Positions 4,790 to 10,123 of a stretch of DNA of 10,123 nt are shown here, piece after piece (the first letter of the stretch is position 1; each line of letters begins with the position of its first letter). Where the stretch lies: assembly GCA_027005175.1 (NCBI GenBank), contig JALTMC010000524.1:1-10123 (forward strand), given 5' to 3'. The notes under the pieces were generated by a model. The model did not search any database. It saw only the letters and a program-made list of their open reading frames with translations, and was not told the origin of the DNA. Source of the DNA: Myxococcales bacterium. Its GTDB lineage: Bacteria; Myxococcota_C; UBA6777. A program made the position numbers and the translations under genes.

Positions 4790-7075
4790 TTAATAGTGTC
4801 TTTCTAGGACATACCATCCAAAGGCGCGAAGTAGGAGTGATTGGAGTGAGTCTTTGATGAGGGGTTGGAGGCTTGTCCAGGCTTCTTCGACAAGAACGTT
4901 GGCCATCTCGACACAGGCTTGGAGGCCGCCACATGCTTCGATTTCTTCGATGCATTTGGAGATGAGGGTTTGATCTGTGGGCATGGAGCGAATGGTTTCC
5001 CAGAGCCAGAGTCGTTTGTCTTGGGGAAGGGTGGCCATGGCCTTGACAGTTGGCATTGTGATCTTGCCGTGGGCGAGATCTTCGCCTCGTGATTTTAGGT
5101 CACTTTTGAAGCCTCGAAGGTTGAGAACATCGTCGATAATTTGGAAGGCGAGGCCGAGGGATTCAAAGTATTGTCCTAGAGCTTCGATTTGTTCTTCTGT
5201 TCCATCACCGATCAGGCCACCCATGCGAGCAAGTGTAGCGGCGGGGGTGGCAGATTTCAGACGGTGGACAGCGAGGACACGTTCTTCGAGATCTTTGATA
5301 TCACCTGTTTTTACAACGGCATTCATCACATGTTCGGGGGGGCCTGCGATGTCAAGGGCTTGTCCGGCGTGTCCGGCACGAAGTGCTGAAAAGTAGTTGT
5401 CATAAACACGAACTTTTCTTGCATCTGAGATGGGCTTGCCCTTTTGCAGGATCTTTTGACCCATAAAGTAGCAAGCGGTACCTGCGTTGATTGCGATGGC
5501 TTCACCATAGATCATATGACAGGCTTCACCTCCCCGTCGCCAGGTTGATTTGTCTTGAACATCATCAACGATCAATGAGCCAACATGCAGCAGCTCGGGC
5601 ATTGCGAGCCATTGGACATAATCGCGAGAGTCTCCACCGACCACATCACAACATGCAAGAGTGGCGTAAGAACGCCAGGATTTGCCACCCCGGTCTGTGA
5701 TCTCTCGGACGGGGTGAATGGCATGCTCAGAGAGTTGCTGGATGTCTACACCAACCATCAGGTTGTCGCGTGTTTCGTCGGCGACAAGCTCTCTAGCTTC
5801 TTCATAGGTTGGTTCCATCGGGATGAGAGTGCGTACAGACTTGCGTGTCTCTTTGCCTACAGCTTTGAAGAAGTCGTCCAGGTTGTCGATAAGCTGGAAA
5901 CCGCTTCTCTCAATGAAGCCGATGCCTTTGACCTCTTTGCCCTTGAGGGTTCCCTCTGCTTGGATACGACCTTCCCAAAATGCTGGTTTGGAGATCAGGG
6001 TGATAAACTCTTGGTCTTGAAATACACCTTCTGCTTTGAGTTCACATTCCCAGGCGGGAATGGATAGGGTCCACTGTGTGGGGTATTCGTTAAAGGTGCG
6101 TGTGCTGCGCCAGCTATTTTGGGGCTCAAAGTTAAATTCATTGACCGTGGTTGACTTGCCCTCAGGATCAATGAAAACACAGTAGGCTCCGGCACCTTTG
6201 TCATCTTGGGTGCGATCAAACAGGTCGTAGGCTGTGAGTTCACTGCCGTCTTCAAACTGAACGGAGATCCAGTTCCACGAGATATCTTCTTTGGAGGGTT
6301 TCTTTGTGTTGGCTTCCTCGGGCTTGACAGGTGTTGCTCCTGCTGAGGGGACTGGTTGAGGTGGAGGTGCTCCAAATTCGTGGTCGTACCAACCGCTTCC
6401 ATGAGAGAGTGTGTGATTGACTCCACCAATGCTCAACTCTCCACTCACTTTGACGCGAGGGATAAAGTAGTAGAACATATCTTCGCCTGCAGTACCTTTG
6501 ACCACACCGTTGTTTCCATGTCGAACCGGTTCTTTCTGCAGTTCGAGAACCAGATTGCATCCAACATTAAAATGGGTGTGGTGTAACTCAAGACGGTATT
6601 TGCCTTCACTGAGTTTGGTATAGCGTTGTCCGCTGTAGTCAAGCTCCAAACAAGTTGGGTTGACAAAGACATTGCCAGGAAAGATCTGGTCAGGGTAGGG
6701 GACGTTACCGCGTTCAAGGATCTCTTGGAGAGAGCGTCGCAACCTCTTGTCTTGGGTTCCCTCTCCGCGTTTGAGTCGCTCAAGGCCCATGCGTGGAGCT
6801 TCGGGGTCCACCAGAGATAATGGGTAGTATTTGCCCGTTTGTGGGTCACTTAAAGCCCATGTCATAGAGTGAGCATACTGAGGCTCTTTGGTTTCTTTGT
6901 CATACCCTGCGATGATACGAAAAAAGGAGGCAAAAAGTGAGTATTTTCGTCCATCTGCTATTTCGAGATGACTGTTGATATACCACCACTCGGTTGTTGA
7001 GGATTGGTGAGGCAGATCGTGGATGGATAAATCAATTGGACCCTCACCTGGCCAGTCGGCTGGATAGACACTCAT
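4790..7075 (-). CDS. CrtC/AttH-like lipocalin domain fused to trans-polyprenyl diphosphate synthase
   Basis: This is a 761-residue two-domain protein. Residues about 1-400 resemble the CrtC/AttH lipocalin-like family (carotenoid 1,2-hydratase and relatives): STTEWWYINSHLE near residue 26, GSGWYDHEFG near 226, and WNWISVQFEDGSELTAYD near 268. A Pro-rich insert lies at about 238-262. Residues about 425-761 are an isoprenyl diphosphate synthase with all main motifs: GGKSWRS (463-469), first Asp-rich motif DDVQD (504-508) followed by RRGG, GQALDI near 572, LKSATPA near 607, and second motif FQIIDDVLN (644-652). The DDxxN form is normal for eukaryote-like GGPP synthases. The small residues Gly-Ser at positions -5/-4 before the first motif argue against FPP and for C20 or longer product; this is inference. 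The ATG at 7075 has AAGGAG about 7 nt upstream. Product and hydratase activity are not certain. Confidence 0.88.
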   Translation of the reverse strand: MSVYPADWPGEGPIDLSIHDLPHQSSTTEWWYINSHLEIADGRKYSLFASFFRIIAGYDKETKEPQYAHSMTWALSDPQTGKYYPLSLVDPEAPRMGLERLKRGEGTQDKRLRRSLQEILERGNVPYPDQIFPGNVFVNPTCLELDYSGQRYTKLSEGKYRLELHHTHFNVGCNLVLELQKEPVRHGNNGVVKGTAGEDMFYYFIPRVKVSGELSIGGVNHTLSHGSGWYDHEFGAPPPQPVPSAGATPVKPEEANTKKPSKEDISWNWISVQFEDGSELTAYDLFDRTQDDKGAGAYCVFIDPEGKSTTVNEFNFEPQNSWRSTRTFNEYPTQWTLSIPAWECELKAEGVFQDQEFITLISKPAFWEGRIQAEGTLKGKEVKGIGFIERSGFQLIDNLDDFFKAVGKETRKSVRTLIPMEPTYEEARELVADETRDNLMVGVDIQQLSEHAIHPVREITDRGGKSWRSYATLACCDVVGGDSRDYVQWLAMPELLHVGSLIVDDVQDKSTWRRGGEACHMIYGEAIAINAGTACYFMGQKILQKGKPISDARKVRVYDNYFSALRAGHAGQALDIAGPPEHVMNAVVKTGDIKDLEERVLAVHRLKSATPAATLARMGGLIGDGTEEQIEALGQYFESLGLAFQIIDDVLNLRGFKSDLKSRGEDLAHGKITMPTVKAMATLPQDKRLWLWETIRSMPTDQTLISKCIEEIEACGGLQACVEMANVLVEEAWTSLQPLIKDSLQSLLLRAFGWYVLERHY

Positions 7076-7196
7076 CAATATCTCCTTAAAAGAAAGAAAC
7101 CATCTTAGTATGGCTCTTCACAACCCTCTATGTTGGACAGCGATACGATGCAACACATTTTCTGATAGAACGAACTCATTGTTCCTTCTTGTACGA

Positions 7197-7223
7197 TTCA
7201 TTTATCATAACATAACAAATGAA
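7197..7223. repeat. Inverted repeat TTCATTT/AAATGAA in leader region
   Basis: TTCATTT (7197-7203) and AAATGAA (7217-7223) are exact reverse complements around a 13-nt AT-rich centre, about 120 nt upstream of the fusion gene start. The shape fits a dimeric regulator site, but in AT-rich sequence it may be chance. Confidence 0.35.
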
Positions 7224-7334
7224 CGACGCTTCATAGGAACTTCCCAGATCTACGAGTCTGATGCAAGGGGCCACCCTGAAATGAAAGGGTTGATACCCTG
7301 TGATTACCAACCTTTCTCGGGTTGTGCTTGCTGT

Positions 7335-7360
7335 CATCTGATGGGGCCCCCCATCAGATG
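7335..7360. repeat. Perfect 12-bp inverted repeat, GC-rich centre
   Basis: CATCTGATGGGG (7335-7346), two bases, then CCCCATCAGATG (7349-7360). It would fold into a very stable hairpin on either strand. No T-run follows on either side, so a simple intrinsic terminator is not supported. It abuts the 61-nt tandem repeat that begins at 7362. Confidence 0.9.
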
Positions 7361-7361
7361 G

Positions 7362-7484
7362 TACACCTCAAAGTACAAAAAGTTATGGAGCATCGCGTAA
7401 CTTTTTTGTGTGAAGGAAAAGATACACCTCAAAGTACAAAAAGTTATGGAGCATCGCGTAACTTTTTTGCGTGAAGGAAAAAGA
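7362..7484. repeat. 61-nt tandem repeat, two copies, each with an internal hairpin
   Basis: Copy 1 (7362-7422) and copy 2 (7423-7484) differ by one substitution (gtg/gcg) and one extra A. Each contains AAAAAGTTA and TAACTTTTT arms around a 12-nt centre (7377-7406 and 7438-7467), a 9-bp stem. Because the stem itself supplies a T-run on both strands, each could act as a weak bidirectional terminator between the coiled-coil gene and the fusion gene. Confidence 0.88.
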
Positions 7485-7510
7485 GCATTGGAGCCAAAAG
7501 GCAGGAGAGA

Positions 7511-7715
7511 GGATGTGGGAAAGCACTCGAAGAAAGAATAACAAGCCCCCTTTTGTGCAAGGATGTGGGAAAGCACTCGAAGAAAGAATAGCAAGCCACC
7601 TTTTGTGTAAGGGTGTGGGAAAGCAGGTTGAGACGGCAAAGCGAGCCGCCCCCGGTGCAAGGCGGGAAAGGATGTGGGAAACCGCGTTGAGACGCCAAAG
7701 CGAGTCGCCAAATGT
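7511..7715. repeat. Degenerate 50-59 nt tandem array, about four copies
   Basis: Units start with GGATGTGGGAAA or GGGTGTGGGAAA at 7511, 7561, 7611 and 7670. The first two are nearly identical 50-nt units containing AAGCACTCGAAGAAAGAATA. The last two share GTTGAGACGGCAAAGCGAG-like sequence with each other instead, so there are two sub-families with a common head. Units abut directly without spacers. Confidence 0.85.
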
Positions 7716-7716
7716 A

Positions 7717-7731
7717 GCCTTCTGTGAAGGC
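7717..7731. repeat. Small perfect hairpin GCCTTC-TGT-GAAGGC
   Basis: A 6-bp stem with a 3-nt loop lies about 65 nt after the stop of the secreted coiled-coil gene (minus strand). No T-run follows, so a terminator role is only a possibility. Confidence 0.5.
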
Positions 7732-7793
7732 AGACTGTGTGTCTCTCATCCTTGTTCCATCAGGATCTTCGCCTTCGTCGCGCTGCACTGGAG

Positions 7794-9164
7794 CTAGCGT
7801 CGGCGGCGACGTTTCTCCTGACGTTGAAGTTTCTTTGCACGACTTAAGAATTGTTGTTGTTTCTTTCGTAGTTGCAGTGCGCGTTGGCGGAGAGCTTGTT
7901 GGTATCGTTTGAGAGCTTGGAGCTGTTGAGCCAGGGTTCCTGTTGGGTTCAGGGGATCTCCATTGTGAATCGTGGCTCCTGGTCCATAACCCAAACGAGG
8001 CTGGGCGGTGACTCTTTGGGTTTGAGTGGTGGTTTTTACCCCAGACTTGTCACTGTCTCTGCCCGGGGTAGGGTTTGCAGTGGAGCCTCTTCCATTGTTG
8101 CTATAACCTCCGCTTTGTCCGGGGGCTTTGCTGCCCATGCTGCTTCCACTTGTGTTGCTGCCAGTGCCTTTTGAATTGCTTGGAGCGGCGGCTGAATTGG
8201 GTGGAGCTTGTGGAGTGGTGTTACGGTCTGCACTTGCGCTTTCGCTCTGTCCCGATGTTCCCGATTTCTTCGGTGCGCTGGACCCTGACTTAACTCCTGC
8301 ATTTGCCGTGGGGGTGGGGTTTGCTGGTGGCCTGGTGGTGTTCCTGCCTCCACGAGTTCTCATTCTTTCTGAAGTACGCGCTCCTGTTGTCACACGAGGG
8401 CTACGTTCTCCTTCATTAAAGAGATCGTCTTCGGACGTCATCCTGCGAACACGTTGAGCCAGCTTTTGATCCTGACGCTCCCGTGTATAGCGTTGGCGAA
8501 CCTTTCGGAGTTGACGCTGTAACTTTTGCATTCGGTTCTTGATACGGTCTTCCTGATCTTTGAGAACATCGGCCTTTTGGCGAAGCTCAACAGGACCATC
8601 CAGAGGATCGATACTGACGCGCAAATGAGGCAGGGCGCGGCGTGTTAGACGAGGCGCATCTTTGGACAGTCGTTCGAATTTCAGACGATAACTTTGCCAC
8701 CGCTGAAGCAGTGCAAGGCGCTGCTTCTTCTCTTTGATCTTGCGACGTTGTTGCTGTAAGGTCGTCATCTTCAGACGATACCATTTTTTCAGCTTGCGAC
8801 GCATTCGCTTCAGTCGATTGTTGTGCTTGGTGAGCCGACGATCAAGTCGCTTTATTTTCTTAACCAAGTCTTCTGCCGCAGCACGAGCGTTGGGGAGACG
8901 CATTCGAGCAGGGATACCCAACAGGCCCTTGCGCTCTGCTTGTTTCTTTAGCAAGGCGAGACTGCGAGCTGCTTTGAGGACAGAGGACAGATAGTTTTGG
9001 CGGCGTAGGTGGAGATTTCGGACATAGGCAGATTTTTGGTGATAGCGTTGTTCCAAGTGACGCAGAGCAGCAGAGCCAGCCCAGGCTATCGGGGGCAGAC
9101 ACAAAAAGAGGATCAACCCGAAGGCGATCCATCCCTTGCTCACTTGTTTTTGCCACTGAAACAT
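7794..9164 (-). CDS. Secreted Lys/Arg-rich coiled-coil protein, unknown function
   Basis: No named family is recognised. The 456-residue protein begins MFQWQKQVSKGWIAFGLILF and has a signal peptide with likely cleavage after AWA (residue 29), so it is exported. Residues about 30-165 are a strongly basic helical, coiled-coil-like region. Residues 186-201 carry DPLDGPVELRQKADVL, followed by a second basic helix and SEDDLFNEGE near 245. That DPLDGP-to-DLF block resembles, from memory, uncharacterised deltaproteobacterial proteins. Residues about 255-395 are low complexity, rich in Ser, Thr, Gly, Asn, Pro and Ala. A final helix at about 410-450 ends in KRRRRR. The ATG at 9164 is chosen because GGAGAGAG precedes it and it begins the signal peptide; an in-frame GTG at 9224 has no such support. 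It may be a structural or polyanion-binding envelope protein; that is inference. Confidence 0.75.
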   Translation of the reverse strand: MFQWQKQVSKGWIAFGLILFLCLPPIAWAGSAALRHLEQRYHQKSAYVRNLHLRRQNYLSSVLKAARSLALLKKQAERKGLLGIPARMRLPNARAAAEDLVKKIKRLDRRLTKHNNRLKRMRRKLKKWYRLKMTTLQQQRRKIKEKKQRLALLQRWQSYRLKFERLSKDAPRLTRRALPHLRVSIDPLDGPVELRQKADVLKDQEDRIKNRMQKLQRQLRKVRQRYTRERQDQKLAQRVRRMTSEDDLFNEGERSPRVTTGARTSERMRTRGGRNTTRPPANPTPTANAGVKSGSSAPKKSGTSGQSESASADRNTTPQAPPNSAAAPSNSKGTGSNTSGSSMGSKAPGQSGGYSNNGRGSTANPTPGRDSDKSGVKTTTQTQRVTAQPRLGYGPGATIHNGDPLNPTGTLAQQLQALKRYQQALRQRALQLRKKQQQFLSRAKKLQRQEKRRRRR

Positions 9165-9327
9165 CTTTTCTCTCTCCACACGTACCATCGGCGTGATGGC
9201 TGGTGGCCCTCGCCTGCAGATCACATGCCACTTTGGGCAGTGTACTTACAACGTGTGGGTTTTGCAAGTAATCCATAGAGTTCCCTATGCCGTACAGAAC
9301 CTCCTTGTGGATCCTTATCTACCTCAA

Positions 9328-9357
9328 TTTATAGGATTTCTGAAGACATGATCTCAG
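9328..9357 (-). promoter_or_regulatory. Candidate promoter for the secreted coiled-coil gene
   Basis: On the minus strand CTGAGA (9357-9352; four of six -35 matches) is followed after 18 nt by TATAAA (9333-9328; five of six -10 matches). It would give a leader of about 155 nt before the ATG at 9164. The -35 lies within one arm of the palindrome at 9350-9369. Confidence 0.4.
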
Positions 9358-9369
9358 ATTTCTGAGATC
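9350..9369. promoter_or_regulatory. Perfect 9-bp palindrome, possible operator
   Basis: GATCTCAGA (9350-9358), TT, TCTGAGATC (9361-9369) is an exact inverted repeat. One arm contains the candidate -35 of the secreted coiled-coil gene, the usual place for a repressor site. It directly precedes the first 36-nt direct repeat. Confidence 0.5.
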
Positions 9370-9477
9370 GAGAATGGTGAGCCGAAAGCAGGAGGCCATT
9401 TCAACTTGGGACATGGAAGGCTCACAGGGTTGCAGCCCCTAGAGAATGGTGAGTCGAAAGCAGGAGGCCATTTCAAC
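9370..9477. repeat. 36-nt direct repeat with 72-nt period, reaching into rtcB stop codon
   Basis: Two copies, at 9370-9405 and 9442-9477, begin GAGAATGGTGAG and end AGGAGGCCATTTCAAC, with one mismatch (C/T). The second copy includes the rtcB stop codon (9475-9473) and two bases of its last codon, so the first copy looks like a duplicate of the gene's 3' edge. Confidence 0.88.
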
Positions 9478-10123
9478 GGCCTTTGAAGGACAGGATAGGT
9501 TGGAGTTTTTTCGTCACACGGATCAGGTCTCGTTGGGCACGCATGACGACCCGGATATCTTTATAGGCAGAGGGAGCTTCATCCACCAGCTGGGAGCTGA
9601 TTCGCTGGTCAAACCAGATCCCTCGCATCTGTTGCTCGAGTGAACGTTCTGATATCTCACGTCGAGCCTGCGTTCGGCTTTTGGCTCGTCCTGCACCATG
9701 AGAACTTGAACACAATGCCGAGACCTCTCCTCGACCTTCGACCAGAAAACTTGGGCTTCCCATGGAACCTGGGATGATCCCTGGCTGGCCTTCATGTGCA
9801 GCATTCGCACCTTTGCGGTGAACCCAATACAAGCGACCTTCGTGCTCCTCCTGGTTGACATGGTTGTGGTTGCAGTCGATCCAGCTGTCCTGGTCAGCAG
9901 AGACACCAAATCTATCACTCACAAGCTGACAAACCGATCGCAGCATGGCCTTGCGATTGGCTGAGGCATAAGCCAGAGCCCATTTCATGAATTGTGAACC
10001 CCGGCATCTGGTGATGCCAGCCCGGATCTTTGTCAGGCTTGTTTCGTAAACCTGACGAAGCAATCTTTTTGGCATCCTTACGAGTTTGCTTGGTAAAGGC
10101 TATCTGCAGCGAGAGGGGGAGGC
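9473..10123 (-). CDS. rtcB: RtcB family RNA ligase, 3' part, apparent frameshift near 10000
   Basis: RtcB joins RNA 2',3'-cyclic-phosphate or 3'-phosphate ends to 5'-OH ends with GTP and Mn2+, in RNA repair or tRNA splicing. The C-terminal half is clear: NRKAML, CNHNHVNQEEHEG (metal-binding His region), WVHRKGANAAHEGQPG, IIPGSMGSPSFLVEG, then CSSSHGAGRAKSRTQARR, whose His (codon 9700-9698) corresponds to the guanylylated histidine of E. coli RtcB. VDEAPSAYKDIRVVM and a terminal KGR follow. Upstream of about 10000 this frame becomes unlike RtcB, while the next frame reads IAFTKQTRKDAKKIASSGL...DPGWHHQMPG. Removing one G from the GGGG run (9999-10002 on the plus strand as C's) joins the frames into MPGSQFMKWALAYASANRKA. 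The gene is therefore either frameshifted or affected by a homopolymer sequence error. Its 5' end is outside the window. Confidence 0.88.

Larger units (their letters stand above)
7076..7793. other. Repeat-rich intergenic spacer
   Basis: This 718-nt spacer lies upstream of the fusion gene and downstream of the secreted coiled-coil gene, both on the minus strand. It holds an inverted repeat at 7197-7223, a strong palindrome at 7335-7360, a 61-nt tandem duplication at 7362-7484, a degenerate 50-59 nt tandem array at 7511-7715 and a small hairpin at 7717-7731. Open frames through the arrays on both strands are translations of the repeats and lack ribosome sites. I found no clear promoter for the fusion gene. 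Confidence 0.7.
9165..9472. other. Intergenic spacer with promoter candidate and repeats
   Basis: This 308-nt spacer follows rtcB and precedes the secreted coiled-coil gene on the minus strand. It contains a promoter candidate (9328-9357), a palindrome (9350-9369), a 36-nt direct repeat (9370-9405 and 9442-9477), and an isolated AAGGAGG (9306-9300, minus) with no ATG, GTG or TTG at normal distance. No gene is supported inside it. Confidence 0.6.

Noticed and set aside
7255-7320. T-box or other riboswitch upstream of the fusion gene (AGGGTGGCCCC on the minus strand)
   Set aside because: The T-box core AGGGTGGNACCGCG is not matched, and no stem I or specifier arrangement could be seen.
7511-7715. 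CRISPR array
   Set aside because: Units abut directly with no unique spacers, are 50-59 nt long and degenerate, and no cas gene is present.
7334-7797. Open frames of 108-125 codons on both strands through the repeat arrays
   Set aside because: They are translations of the repeat units (recurring FPTS and SFFECFP strings) without ribosome sites.
8075-8457. Plus-strand Cys-rich frames opposite the coiled-coil gene
   Set aside because: They are antisense shadows of the Ser/Gly/Asn-rich linker and have no ribosome site.
8860-9276. 138-codon minus-strand frame starting ATG at 9276
   Set aside because: Most of it overlaps the secreted coiled-coil gene in another frame, and the sequence looks like a shadow frame.
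10004-10075. N-terminal part of the 200-codon frame at the right end (MPKRLLRQ...) as the true start of a short RtcB
   Set aside because: That segment does not resemble RtcB, whereas the adjacent frame does. It is better explained by a frameshift near 10000 and a gene that continues beyond the window.

Overview
The window looks like bacterial chromosome at roughly 50% GC, with Shine-Dalgarno-led genes, one strong lipoprotein signal and several Sec-type signal peptides. This suggests a Gram-negative organism. A HAD-IG 5'-nucleotidase, collagen-like lipoprotein modules, a CrtC-like/polyprenyl synthase fusion and a secreted basic coiled-coil protein together recall Myxococcota or another deltaproteobacterial lineage. 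That placement rests on memory of the families, not on a marker gene, and is uncertain.

Layout, left to right. (1) 1-1334, minus: HAD-IG family 5'-nucleotidase, cut by the window edge about 30 residues before its usual end. (2) 1335-1845: divergent spacer with small tandem repeats and an unassigned stretch. (3) 1846-2319, plus: yqeY-like GatB/YqeY domain protein, the only plus-strand gene. (4) 2333-3994, minus: three exported products in a row, probably one operon read from a promoter near 4076-4105. They are a very basic 108-residue secreted protein, a 295-residue collagen-like lipoprotein and a possible 98-residue Cys-rich secreted peptide. A perfect 17-bp inverted repeat lies between the first two. 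(5) 4226-4749, minus: DUF2958-like gene with an apparent single-base frameshift. (6) 4790-7075, minus: 761-residue fusion of a CrtC/AttH lipocalin-like domain with a trans-polyprenyl diphosphate synthase. (7) 7076-7793: repeat-rich spacer with a strong palindrome, two 61-nt tandem repeats with internal hairpins, and about four copies of a 50-59 nt repeat. (8) 7794-9164, minus: 456-residue secreted, Lys/Arg-rich coiled-coil protein of unknown function. (9) 9165-9472: spacer with a candidate promoter whose -35 lies in a palindrome, and a 36-nt direct repeat reaching into the end of the next gene. (10) 9473-10123, minus: 3' part of rtcB (RNA ligase), with an apparent frameshift near 10000 and its 5' end outside the window.

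Few functional links between the genes can be read. The 5'-nucleotidase, YqeY and RtcB are housekeeping or stress-type enzymes. The exported trio is the most coherent unit and looks like an envelope or extracellular structural cassette. The CrtC-like/prenyl synthase fusion is the most unusual enzyme and points to isoprenoid chemistry, but no other carotenoid gene is present. The window has no recognisable transposase, integrase, tRNA, rRNA or CRISPR array.
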